A stretch of 64,000 nt of DNA from positions 9,778 to 73,777 of the forward strand of contig JBICIG010000034.1 in NCBI GenBank assembly GCA_043101605.1, read 5' to 3'. This document shows positions 35,395-43,595 of the stretch, piece by piece (the first letter of the stretch is position 1; the number at the start of each line of letters is the position of its first letter). Under the pieces are notes generated by a model, which was not told the DNA's origin, made no database searches, and saw only the letters and a list, made by a program, of their open reading frames with translations. This stretch comes from JBICIG01 sp043101605. GTDB lineage: Bacteria > Planctomycetota > Phycisphaerae > Phycisphaerales > UBA1924. Made by a program: the position numbers and the translations under genes.

Positions 35395-37113
35395 TCAACC
35401 ATGTGCGCCCAAACACCGCTCCACCCGCCGACGCACCCGCTCCTTCCCCAGGATCGCCAGCGTCTGGCCCAGCGGCGGGCTCACCGTCGTCCCCGTCAAC
35501 GCCACCCGCAACGGCTGCGCGACCTTGCCCATCCCGATCCCCTCCCCCTCGCACCACGCCTTCACCGCAGACTCGATCCCCTCGGGCTCGAACGGCTCGA
35601 TCCGGTCGATCTCCCCCGCAAACCGCCCGAGCACCTCCAGCCCGCTCGGCTCGCCCTTGCGCAGCGCCTTGCCCACCGCCCCCTCGTCGAACTCCACCGC
35701 CTCGTCGCCGATCAGCGCGAACCGCACCGGCTCGCGCGCATCGCTCCAGGTCCGCGCCCGGGGCTGCGCCGCGGCGCACACGATCGCGAACAGGTCCCCC
35801 GCGCCCGAGCCGTCCCCGCCCAACGCCTCCAGCGCCCCCGGGTCGAACTCCGCCAGCCACGCCGCCCAACGCCTGCGAAACGCACCCGGCTCCATCGCCT
35901 GGATCGAGTCCGCGTTGAACGCCAGCAGCTTCGCCCGATCGAACTTGCTCGCCGCCTTGCTCAGCCCCTCGAACCCGAACCGCTCAGCCAGGAACCCCGC
36001 GTCGAACCGCTCCAGGTCCGTCCCGTCCGGGTTCTTCGTCTTCGGGTTCCACCCCAGCAGCGCCAGGTAGTTCACCACCGCCTCGGGCAGGTACCCGCTC
36101 GCCCGGAAGTCCTCCACATCGATCTCCGGCAGATCGACCCGGATTGTGCGCGCCAGCGCCCGCAACTGCCCCGTCTCGAGCTGCGACTTCTTGTGCTTCA
36201 GCCACGCCGCGAACCGATCGCCCGGGATCTCCCCCGCCGGCGGCTCGCTCACCCCCGCCGCCTTGCACGCCTCCCGCGCCGCCTTGTCCTTGTCGCGCTT
36301 CGACATCTTCGACCCGTCCGGGTTGAAGATCAGCGGCAGATGACAGTAACTCGGCACGCGAAACCCGCTCCCGTCCTCCCGCACCAGCGCCATCTGCAAC
36401 GCCGCATGCTTGGGCGTGTTATTCAGATGCTCCTGACCCCGGATCACATGCGTGACCCCCATCAGCTCATCATCGACCACCACCGCAAAGTGATAAGTCG
36501 GCATCCCGTCGCGCTTGCGGATCACGAAGTCGTCAAAGTGCTCGGTCGTGAACTCGATCTCCCCGAGCAACTCATCCCGCACCCGGATCGTCTCATCGGG
36601 TGCGCGGAACCGCACCACATGCGGCTCCCCCGCCGCCCGCGCCAGCATCGCGTCCCGGTCATACGCCGGATCACGCACATACCGGAAGGTCCGCTTGGCC
36701 TCCTGCGCCGCGCCCCGCATCGCCTCGAGTTCCTCGGGCGTGTCGAACGCCGGGTACGCCAGGTCCCGCTCGATCAACTGATCCAGGAACCGCTGGTAGG
36801 TCTCCAGCCGCTGCGACTGATAGAACGGCCCCACGCCGCGCTCATCCCCGCCGATGGTCCGCCCATCGCGCGCCTCGAACACCGGCCCGTCGTCCCAGTC
36901 GATCCCGAGCCACGCCAGGTCCGCCAGGATCCCCGCCGCCGCCTCTTCCGACGACCGCGCCAGATCCGTGTCCTCGATCCGCAGCAGGAACCGCCCGCGC
37001 TCCCGCCGCGCGAACGCCCAGCACAGCAACGCCGTGCGCGCCCCGCCGACATGCAGGTGCCCCGTCGGCGAAGGGGCAAAGCGGGTGACGACCGGATCGG
37101 TAGGCGTGCGCAT
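35395..37113 (-). CDS. gltX: glutamyl-tRNA synthetase
   Basis: A 572-residue class I synthetase. The HIGH region is PSPTGHLHVGGARTAL and the KMSKS loop SKMSKRDKD. The middle carries GMPTYHFAVVVDD and THVIRGQEHLNNTPKH, both conserved for discriminating bacterial-type GluRS. The length is typical. Start ATG 37113 gives the canonical MRTPTDPVVTRFAPSPTG; an in-frame ATG at 37149 would add an unlikely Arg/Gly leader. glnS follows downstream, giving an unusual pair of the two sister synthetases. Confidence 0.97.
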   Translation of the reverse strand: MRTPTDPVVTRFAPSPTGHLHVGGARTALLCWAFARRERGRFLLRIEDTDLARSSEEAAAGILADLAWLGIDWDDGPVFEARDGRTIGGDERGVGPFYQSQRLETYQRFLDQLIERDLAYPAFDTPEELEAMRGAAQEAKRTFRYVRDPAYDRDAMLARAAGEPHVVRFRAPDETIRVRDELLGEIEFTTEHFDDFVIRKRDGMPTYHFAVVVDDELMGVTHVIRGQEHLNNTPKHAALQMALVREDGSGFRVPSYCHLPLIFNPDGSKMSKRDKDKAAREACKAAGVSEPPAGEIPGDRFAAWLKHKKSQLETGQLRALARTIRVDLPEIDVEDFRASGYLPEAVVNYLALLGWNPKTKNPDGTDLERFDAGFLAERFGFEGLSKAASKFDRAKLLAFNADSIQAMEPGAFRRRWAAWLAEFDPGALEALGGDGSGAGDLFAIVCAAAQPRARTWSDAREPVRFALIGDEAVEFDEGAVGKALRKGEPSGLEVLGRFAGEIDRIEPFEPEGIESAVKAWCEGEGIGMGKVAQPLRVALTGTTVSPPLGQTLAILGKERVRRRVERCLGAHG

Positions 37114-37259
37114 GCCCGAGGGTAGCCGGCTGCGCCCCCCCGAACCCAACCGACACCCCTCACGCGCCCCCTACCCCCTTTGCGCCCCCTTGACAGGCCG
37201 GTATGCTGCGCGATGGGCTCCGCGAGCGCGCCGGGCCCGACCTTTCAGGAGACCCACCG

Positions 37260-39329
37260 ATGGCTGTACGCAACCCCGAAGACATCCGCAACATCTGCCT
37301 CGTGGGTCAGGCCGGCGTCGGAAAGACCACCCTCTCCGAGCGGCTCCTCTTCACCACCGGCACCATCAACCGCATGGGCTCGGTCGAGGAAGGCACCACC
37401 ACCAGCGACTGGTCCGACGAGGAAAAGCACCACAAGCACTCGCTCCGCACCAGCGTCCTCCACTTCGAGCACGAGGGGCACCTGGTCAACCTCATCGACT
37501 GCCCCGGGCTCCCCGACTTCCTCGCCGGCACCATCGCCTGCTTCCCCGCCGTCGAGACCGTCTGCATCACCGTCGACGCCTCCAAGGGCATCGAGCCCGT
37601 CACCCGACGCATGATGCAGGTCGCCAAGGCACGCAACCTCCCCACCATGCTCCTGGTCAACAAGATGGAGGACCCCACCGCCGACCTCGAAGCCCTTGTC
37701 GACGAGTTCCGCGAGACCTTCGGCAGCCAGTGCATCCCCATCTGCCTCCCGACCCCGGACCGCTCGGGCGTCGTCTCCGTCTTCGAGGGCGACCACTCGG
37801 GCGACACCCTCTTCGGCAGCGCCGACGACGCCCACCAGCAGATCATCGAGCAGATCGTCGAGATGAACGACGACCTCATGAACCAGTACCTCGAGCAGGG
37901 CGACGCCGACAACCTCGACCCCGCCCGCCTCCACGACGCCTTCGAAGCCGCCCTCCGCGAGGCCCACCTCGTCCCCATCTGCTTCGTCTCGGCCAAGACC
38001 GGCGCCGGCGTCGACCACCTCCTCCATGTCTTCGCCAGCCTCCTGCCCAATCCCCTCGAGGGCAACCCCCGCCCCTTCCTCAAGACCGCCGAACAGGGCG
38101 ACGACGAGGTCGAGTTCCGCGCCGAACCAGACCCCGACAAGCCCCTCCTCGCCCACATCTTCAAGGTCACCAGCGACCGCCATGTCGGCAAACTCGGCGT
38201 CTTCCGCGTCCATCAGGGCACCATCAAATCCCGCGCCGAGATCTACCTCGGCGACCAGAAAAAAGCCATCCGCATCGGGCACCTCCTCAAGCGCCAGGGC
38301 AAGGACCAGGTCGAGGTCGACGCACTCGGCCCCGGCGACATCGGCGCCGTCGCCAAGATCGACGAACTCCACTTCGACGCCGTCCTCCACGAGTCACACG
38401 AACTCGACTCGGTCCACCTCCGACCACTCCCCATGCCCAAGCCCCTCTTCGGGCTCGCGATCGAACTCAAGAACCACGCCGACGAAACCAAGTTCGGCAC
38501 CGCCATCCAGAAACTCCTCGACGAGGACCCGGGCCTCAAGTACGAACGCATCGCCGCCACCAAGCAGACCGTCCTCCGCGGGCTCGGCGAACTCCACCTC
38601 CGCGTCGTCCTCGAGAAGCTCAAGGAACGCTTCGGCATCGAGCTCAACACCGCCCCCCCCAAGGTCGCCTACAAGGAAACCATCACCGGACGAGCCGACG
38701 GGCACCACCGGCACAAGAAGCAGACCGGCGGCGCCGGGCAGTTCGGCGAGGTCTTCCTCCGCGTCGAACCACTCCCCGAAGACCACGAGACCGGCTTCGA
38801 GTTCGAGAACGCCACCGTCGGCGGCTCCATCCCCCGGCAGTTCATGCCCGCCATCGAGAAGGGCGTCCGCGCCGTCCTCGAACACGGCGCCGTCGCCGGC
38901 TACCCCCTCACCGGCGTCAAGGTCAGCGTCTACGACGGGAAGTACCACCCCGTCGATTCCAAGGAAGTCGCCTTCATCACCGCCGGCAAACGCGCCTTCA
39001 TCGACGCCGTCGCCAAGGCACACCCCGCACTCCTCGAGCCCTATGTCGACATCGAGGTCACCGCTCCCAAGGACTACATGGGCGACATCACCGGCGACCT
39101 CTCCACCAAGCGCGGCCGCATCCAGGACACCGCCATGATCGGCGCCGACATCTGCGTCATCAAAGCCACCGTCCCGCTCGGCGAACTCCAGAACTACTCC
39201 ACCGAACTCAAGTCCATCACCGCCGGCTCGGGCTCCTACGCCATGGACTACTCCCACGACGAACAAACCCCGCCCCACATCCAGCAGGAAGTCGTCGCCG
39301 CGTTCAAGCACGAGGAAGACGAGGACTGA
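37260..39329 (+). CDS. EF-G-like translational GTPase with altered G motifs
   Basis: A 689-residue five-domain protein clearly related to elongation factor G, with G1 GQAGVGKT (16-23) and domain IV and V blocks such as HRHKKQTGGAGQFGEVFLRV and APKDYMGDITGDLSTKRGRI. It departs from canonical EF-G in the G domain: the G3 motif is DCPGLPDF, with Leu84 in place of the catalytic His, and G4 is NKME (134-137), with Glu in place of the base-specific Asp. This matches the EF-G-like paralogue group (often called EF-G2), whose role differs from the main translocase. ATG 37260 has AGGAG ahead; an in-frame ATG at 37203 lacks one. Confidence 0.88.
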   Translation: MAVRNPEDIRNICLVGQAGVGKTTLSERLLFTTGTINRMGSVEEGTTTSDWSDEEKHHKHSLRTSVLHFEHEGHLVNLIDCPGLPDFLAGTIACFPAVETVCITVDASKGIEPVTRRMMQVAKARNLPTMLLVNKMEDPTADLEALVDEFRETFGSQCIPICLPTPDRSGVVSVFEGDHSGDTLFGSADDAHQQIIEQIVEMNDDLMNQYLEQGDADNLDPARLHDAFEAALREAHLVPICFVSAKTGAGVDHLLHVFASLLPNPLEGNPRPFLKTAEQGDDEVEFRAEPDPDKPLLAHIFKVTSDRHVGKLGVFRVHQGTIKSRAEIYLGDQKKAIRIGHLLKRQGKDQVEVDALGPGDIGAVAKIDELHFDAVLHESHELDSVHLRPLPMPKPLFGLAIELKNHADETKFGTAIQKLLDEDPGLKYERIAATKQTVLRGLGELHLRVVLEKLKERFGIELNTAPPKVAYKETITGRADGHHRHKKQTGGAGQFGEVFLRVEPLPEDHETGFEFENATVGGSIPRQFMPAIEKGVRAVLEHGAVAGYPLTGVKVSVYDGKYHPVDSKEVAFITAGKRAFIDAVAKAHPALLEPYVDIEVTAPKDYMGDITGDLSTKRGRIQDTAMIGADICVIKATVPLGELQNYSTELKSITAGSGSYAMDYSHDEQTPPHIQQEVVAAFKHEEDED

Positions 39330-39427
39330 TCCGCCCGTCGTCGGTGGCAGTTCTCGCTGCCCGTGGCCACCACCGGGCATCGCGCAAGTCCTGCGCGACG
39401 CCAGAAACTCGATTCGTTTTTGAACCT

Positions 39428-39468
39428 CGCCGGGCCGGAGTGCCGACACCCCGACCCGGCGTTGTTGT
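39428..39468 (+). terminator. probable terminator after EF-G-like gene
   Basis: CGCCGGG (39428-39434) pairs with CCCGGCG (39455-39461), with inner CGG/CCG pairing, and is followed by TTGTTGTG. It lies about 100 bases after the stop codon and before the next gene. The T-run is broken, so this is a moderate prediction. Confidence 0.45.
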
Positions 39469-39524
39469 GCCCGGACTCCGCCATCTGGTAGACTGGGCGA
39501 GCTTGCAGACATGGGAGAGCCGTC

Positions 39525-39971
39525 ATGGACCCGATAGGCCCCATCCCGATCCACCTCGCCCGGGCCTACGGCATCAACCAGCCGCAGCCGACCAAGCCGG
39601 TCCAGCCGGTCGCCCCCGTCCAGCCGGGAAACAAACCCGGCGCTGTCGAGGTCCGCGGCTTCTCGATCCGCCCAACCGCGCGACCCATCCAGACCGAGCC
39701 GACCATCGACACCACCCGCGCCCGCCTCGTCAGCGCGAAGGTGCCCGGCGGGATCGACTTCTCTTCCGCACAGCCCGAGCCGACGCGATCCCCCATCGAG
39801 TCCGCAACCGCTCAACGGGTCGTCAACACCAGCGCCTCGCCGACGGCTCGCGCCGATGACGCCCTCCCCAGCGGGCGTTTGGGCAGCTACTCGATCTACC
39901 GCCATCCCGCCGACCGCAACGCCGCGGCCACCGGCGTCGATCTCGGCAGAATCCTCGACGCCAACGCCTGA
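39525..39971 (+). CDS. small conserved-looking protein of unknown function
   Basis: A 148-residue protein, Pro/Ala/Arg-rich and mostly disordered in appearance, with no signal peptide or membrane segment. Segments that look constrained are IHLARAYGI at the start, ARLVSAKVPGGIDF in the middle and YSIYRHPADRNAAATGVDLGRILDANA (split here as IYRHPADRNAAATG and VDLGRILDA) at the end. No family was recognised. GGGAGAG lies 5 bases before ATG 39525 as ribosome binding site. Codon use and third-position GC agree with its neighbours, so it is likely a real gene. It lies between the EF-G-like gene and the aminotransferase gene. Confidence 0.6.
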   Translation: MDPIGPIPIHLARAYGINQPQPTKPVQPVAPVQPGNKPGAVEVRGFSIRPTARPIQTEPTIDTTRARLVSAKVPGGIDFSSAQPEPTRSPIESATAQRVVNTSASPTARADDALPSGRLGSYSIYRHPADRNAAATGVDLGRILDANA

Positions 39972-39991
39972 TCCTCGCGTACGCTCCGGGC

Positions 39992-41275
39992 ATGACCAGC
40001 ACGGATGCGACCCACACCACCATCGTCTCGAAGATGACCCCCGATCACCTCCTCGACGCGCCGCTCCTCCCGGAGATCTGGCCCCTCGAGGACGGGCTCG
40101 ACTTCCTCAACCACGGTTCGTACGGCGTCTGCCCCACGCCCATCCTCGAAGCCCAGTCGGCGCACCGGCGCACCATGGAATCCGAGCCCGTGCGCTGGTT
40201 CCTGGGTCGGGCCGAGAAACTCCTCGACCGCGCACGCGATTCGGTCGCCGAACTCATCGGCTGTCAGCCGCGCGACATCGGCTGGACCCCCAACGCCACC
40301 ATCGCCCTGACCACCGTCCTCTTCAGCCTCGGGCTCAAGCCGGGCGATGAGGTCCTCGTCAACGACCACGAGTACATGTCGGTCATCAACGAACTCCAAC
40401 GGATGCACGACCGAGGCGGACCCACCACCGTCGTCGCCCCCGTCCCCTTCCCCATCACCTCCGACGAGGATGTCATCGCGCCGATGCTCGAGCGCGTCAC
40501 GCCCAACACCAGACTCGCGGTCATCAGCCACATCACCAGCCCCACCGCCACCATCCTCCCCGTTGCCCGGCTCATCCGCGAGCTGCAGGCCAAGGGCGTG
40601 ATGGTCCTGCTCGACGGCGCGCACTCCCCGGGGCAGATCGAGTTCGACATCGAGGAACTCAACCCGGATTTCTTCGCTGCCGACCTGCACAAGTGGGTCT
40701 GCACGCCCAAGGGCACGGGGCTGCTCTGGGTCCGCCCGGATCACCAGGCGCGGATCCGCCCGCTCGCCCTCTCCAGCCGCGCGCACAACGAGCGCCCGGA
40801 CCGCTCCCGCTTCCTCCGCGACTTCGACTACATGGGCACCGACGACCACACGCCGATGATCGTCGCGCGCGAGGCGATCGACCTGTTCGCCGGCGCGATC
40901 GAGCCCGGCGCATCCATCCGCGACGGCTGGCGCGCGCTCATGAAGCGCAACCACGACCTCGTCCTCGCCGGCCGCCGGCTTGTCTGCGACGCGATCGGCG
41001 TCGAGCCCGGGCTGCCCGATCGTTTCGTGCCGACCATGGCCGCGATCCGCCTCCCGGCGATCCCCGAGAAGCTCAAGGGCGTCAAGCCCACCTTCGACGA
41101 CCCGCTCCAGGATCGGCTCGTGCTCGAGCACAACATCCAGGTTCCCATCTGGGTCAACATGCTCAACAACCAGCGCTACATGCGCCTCAGCGCCCAGCTC
41201 TACAACCACCGCGCCCAGTACCGGCGCCTCGCCGACGCGCTCAAAGCCGAACTCGCCCGCGAATCGGCGATGTGA
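39992..41275 (+). CDS. class V aminotransferase, isopenicillin N epimerase-like
   Basis: A 427-residue PLP enzyme of fold type I. The PLP-binding set is visible as LLDGAHSPGQ (Asp208, His211) and the Schiff-base Lys234 in DLHKWVCTPKG. The N-terminus DFLNHGSYGVCPTPI and the KGTGLLWV segment match the isopenicillin N epimerase-like branch (CefD-type), which in most bacteria acts on unknown amino acid substrates rather than in antibiotic synthesis. Twenty bases separate it from the small unknown gene upstream. An in-frame ATG 14 residues further in is an alternative start. Confidence 0.9.
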   Translation: MTSTDATHTTIVSKMTPDHLLDAPLLPEIWPLEDGLDFLNHGSYGVCPTPILEAQSAHRRTMESEPVRWFLGRAEKLLDRARDSVAELIGCQPRDIGWTPNATIALTTVLFSLGLKPGDEVLVNDHEYMSVINELQRMHDRGGPTTVVAPVPFPITSDEDVIAPMLERVTPNTRLAVISHITSPTATILPVARLIRELQAKGVMVLLDGAHSPGQIEFDIEELNPDFFAADLHKWVCTPKGTGLLWVRPDHQARIRPLALSSRAHNERPDRSRFLRDFDYMGTDDHTPMIVAREAIDLFAGAIEPGASIRDGWRALMKRNHDLVLAGRRLVCDAIGVEPGLPDRFVPTMAAIRLPAIPEKLKGVKPTFDDPLQDRLVLEHNIQVPIWVNMLNNQRYMRLSAQLYNHRAQYRRLADALKAELARESAM

Positions 41276-41327
41276 CGAGCACGCGCGGCCGCGTCAACCC
41301 ATCGCCCGCGCGCACAAACCGCGGATG

Positions 41328-41343
41328 TGTTCCACGTGGAACA
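41328..41343. promoter_or_regulatory. parS-like ParB binding site
   Basis: TGTTCCACGTGGAACA is a perfect 16-bp palindrome in an intergenic stretch between two convergent genes. It differs from the widely conserved chromosomal parS (TGTTTCACGTGAAACA) only by a symmetrical T-to-C/A-to-G change in each arm. This variant is known from other bacterial phyla. A half site GTTCCACG follows at 41346-41353. No parA or parB gene is in the window. It is the only such palindrome I noticed here. Confidence 0.75.
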
Positions 41344-41460
41344 TAGTTCCACGCCCCGTGCGCCGGGCCCCCGTGCCTCGACCGTCGTGCCACCGCTTGA
41401 CCCGACGGGCAAGCCGCGCGAACCACGCCGGGCGCACGACGCCGACCCAACGAACCGCGC

Positions 41461-42969
41461 TCACACCCGGTAGATCGGCTTGAGCCTCTCCGCCAGGTGC
41501 CGCAGCAGCGGCCCGCTCTCGAGGGGCCTGCCCGTGATGCGCTCGCACAACTCGCCCGCGTCGAACTGGCGCCCGACCGCGTGGACCTTGTCGCGGAGCC
41601 ACCCCAGCAGCCCGAGGAACTCGCCGCGGCTCATCCGGTCGTCGAGGTCGGGCAGGTCGCGCCGGATCGCCTCCCACATCTGGGCGGCGTAGAGGTTTCC
41701 CAGCGTGTAGGTCGGGAAGTACCCGAGCAGCCCGAACGACCAGTGGACATCCTGCAGACACCCGCGCGCGTCGTCGGGCACCTCGACGCCCAGGGACTCG
41801 CGGTACTTCTCGTTCCACACGCCCGGGACATCCGCCGCCTCGAGCGAGCCCGAGAAGAGCGCCCGCTCGATCTCGAAGCGGATCATCACATGCATGTTGT
41901 AAGTCGCCTCGTCGGACTCGACGCGGATGAGGCTCGGCGTGGCGGTGTTGACCGCCGCGTACAGGTCGCGCACGCCGAACGGTTCGATCGCAGTTCCGAG
42001 GATCTGCTTGGCGTGGGGGAGCGCCCACTCCCAGAACGCCTCGCTCCGCCCGACGAGGTTCTCCCACAGGCGCGACTGGCTCTCGTGGATGCCCAGCGAG
42101 ATCGAGTCGCCCAGCGGCTCGCCGAAGTGGTCCTGCTTGGGCAGCCCCTGCTCGTACAGCCCGTGACCGGCTTCGTGCATGGTGCTGTAGAGCGCGTCGG
42201 TGAAGTGCTGGTCGCGGTAGCGCGTCGTCAGGCGCGTGTCGCCCGGGCCGAAGCCCGAGCAGAACGGGTGGGTCGTCGGGTCGAGGCGCCCGGCATCGAG
42301 ATCGAACCCGATCGCTTCGAGCACGAAGAGCCCGAAGGCGTGCTGGCGGCTCTCCTCGATCTTCACATGCAGCGGCTCGGTGCCGGGGTGCGCGCCCCGG
42401 TTGAGCTCGCCGAGCAGCGCGGTCAGCTCGGTGCGCAGGGGGGTGAAGACCCGTTCGATGTCGGCGGCCCGCGCGTTGGGCTCGTACTCATCGAGCAGCG
42501 CGTCGTACGCCTCGCCCCCGTCGGGGGTGCCGAAGCACGCGGCTTTCTCGCGCGTCAGCGCGATCATCTTCGTGAGCCAGGGCTTGAAGGCCTGGAAGTC
42601 GCTCGCGGCGCGCGCCCGCTTCCACGCCTCCTGGCTCTGGCTCCCGACGCGGGCGAGTTCCTCGACCAATCGCCCGGGCAGCTTGCACGCCTTGTCGTAG
42701 TCGCGCCGGTAGCGTTTGAGGCTGGCGGCCAGACGCGGGTTGCCCGTCGCGCCCGGGTCGGCCTCGGCGCGGGCGATGAGTTCGCCGAACGCGGCGCTGG
42801 TGCTCCGTTCGTGGACCATCGACGCGATCAGCCCGGCCTGCTCGGCGCGCAGCGGCGCGCCCGCGGCGGGCATGTAGGTCTCCTGGTCCCAGCCCAGCAG
42901 GCTCTCGACCGCGCCGAGCGTCGCGATCGAACGGGATTCCTTCGCCAAGGCGGCGTACGCGTCAGACAT
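41461..42969 (-). CDS. M32-family thermostable carboxypeptidase
   Basis: A 502-residue zinc carboxypeptidase. The catalytic HEAGH motif is at 265-269 and the third metal ligand is Glu296 in GIHESQSR, followed by the family's WENLVGRSEAFWEW. The mostly helical sequence and length match M32 peptidases, which remove C-terminal residues with broad specificity in the cytoplasm. ATG 42969 follows the Shine-Dalgarno AGGAG; the frame extends further upstream to 43041 but that part is not coding. It converges on the aminotransferase gene, with the parS-like palindrome between the stops. Confidence 0.95.
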   Translation of the reverse strand: MSDAYAALAKESRSIATLGAVESLLGWDQETYMPAAGAPLRAEQAGLIASMVHERSTSAAFGELIARAEADPGATGNPRLAASLKRYRRDYDKACKLPGRLVEELARVGSQSQEAWKRARAASDFQAFKPWLTKMIALTREKAACFGTPDGGEAYDALLDEYEPNARAADIERVFTPLRTELTALLGELNRGAHPGTEPLHVKIEESRQHAFGLFVLEAIGFDLDAGRLDPTTHPFCSGFGPGDTRLTTRYRDQHFTDALYSTMHEAGHGLYEQGLPKQDHFGEPLGDSISLGIHESQSRLWENLVGRSEAFWEWALPHAKQILGTAIEPFGVRDLYAAVNTATPSLIRVESDEATYNMHVMIRFEIERALFSGSLEAADVPGVWNEKYRESLGVEVPDDARGCLQDVHWSFGLLGYFPTYTLGNLYAAQMWEAIRRDLPDLDDRMSRGEFLGLLGWLRDKVHAVGRQFDAGELCERITGRPLESGPLLRHLAERLKPIYRV

Positions 42970-43039
42970 GCAACCCGCTCCTCTCTGTTTCGGGGCGCCT
43001 GCCCCGCAACGGGAACGATAGCCGAAGGTAGGAACCGCC

Positions 43040-43591
43040 ATGCACCCGTTCCTCGTCCAGACCCCCCGGCTCCGGCTCCGGCTGCCCGTGATCGACGACG
43101 CGGCGGCGATGTTCGCGGTCTACGGCGACCCGGAGGTCCTCCGCTACATCCCCGCCGACCCGAGCCCGTCGCTGGACCACACCCGCGAGCGGCTTGCCGA
43201 ACGGATCGCCCAGCAGCCGATGCTCGGCGAGCACCCGCTGGAACTGCTGGCGATCGAGCGCGCGCACGACGGGCTCGTCGTCGGGTGCTGCGGGCTGGTG
43301 CCGGTCGAACGCAAGGGGCCCGAGGTGGAGATCGCGTACCACATCGGGCGCGCGCACTGGGGGCGGGGCTACGCGACCGAAGCCGCCCGCGCCTGCCTGG
43401 CGTGGGGGATGGGCGAGAACGGCCCTGGGCTCGACCGCGTCATCGGGCTCATCGACCCGGCCAACGAGGGGTCGCGGCGCGTGCTGACCAAGTGCGGGAT
43501 GCGCTCGCTGGGCGAGACCGATCGGTACTACGGCATGGCGGCGGAACTCTTTGAGATCCGCCGGGCGAACACGCGGGAAGGGCCGATCTGA
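43040..43591 (+). CDS. GNAT-family N-acetyltransferase, RimJ/RimL type
   Basis: A 183-residue acetyltransferase with TPRLRLRLPVIDD at the start, IAYHIGRAHWGRGYATEAARA as the acetyl-CoA pyrophosphate-binding motif (R/Q-x-x-G-x-G/A) and the final IDPANEGSRRVLTKCGM. This is the Acetyltransf_3 pattern shared by RimJ/RimL and many small-molecule or antibiotic modifying enzymes; the substrate is unknown. It is divergent from the carboxypeptidase gene, with a 70-base gap that must hold both promoters. Confidence 0.87.
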   Translation: MHPFLVQTPRLRLRLPVIDDAAAMFAVYGDPEVLRYIPADPSPSLDHTRERLAERIAQQPMLGEHPLELLAIERAHDGLVVGCCGLVPVERKGPEVEIAYHIGRAHWGRGYATEAARACLAWGMGENGPGLDRVIGLIDPANEGSRRVLTKCGMRSLGETDRYYGMAAELFEIRRANTREGPI

Positions 43592-43595
43592 TGGA

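Noticed and set aside
37190..37207. TTGACA followed by TATGCT before the EF-G-like gene considered as promoter
   Set aside because: Only six bases separate the two hexamers, so they cannot work as a normal -35/-10 pair; using TATGCT alone leaves a poor -35 region.
36854..39859. A 1001-codon plus-strand frame over gltX and the EF-G-like gene
   Set aside because: Low-complexity Arg/Pro sequence in another frame of recognised genes; no start signal or domain.
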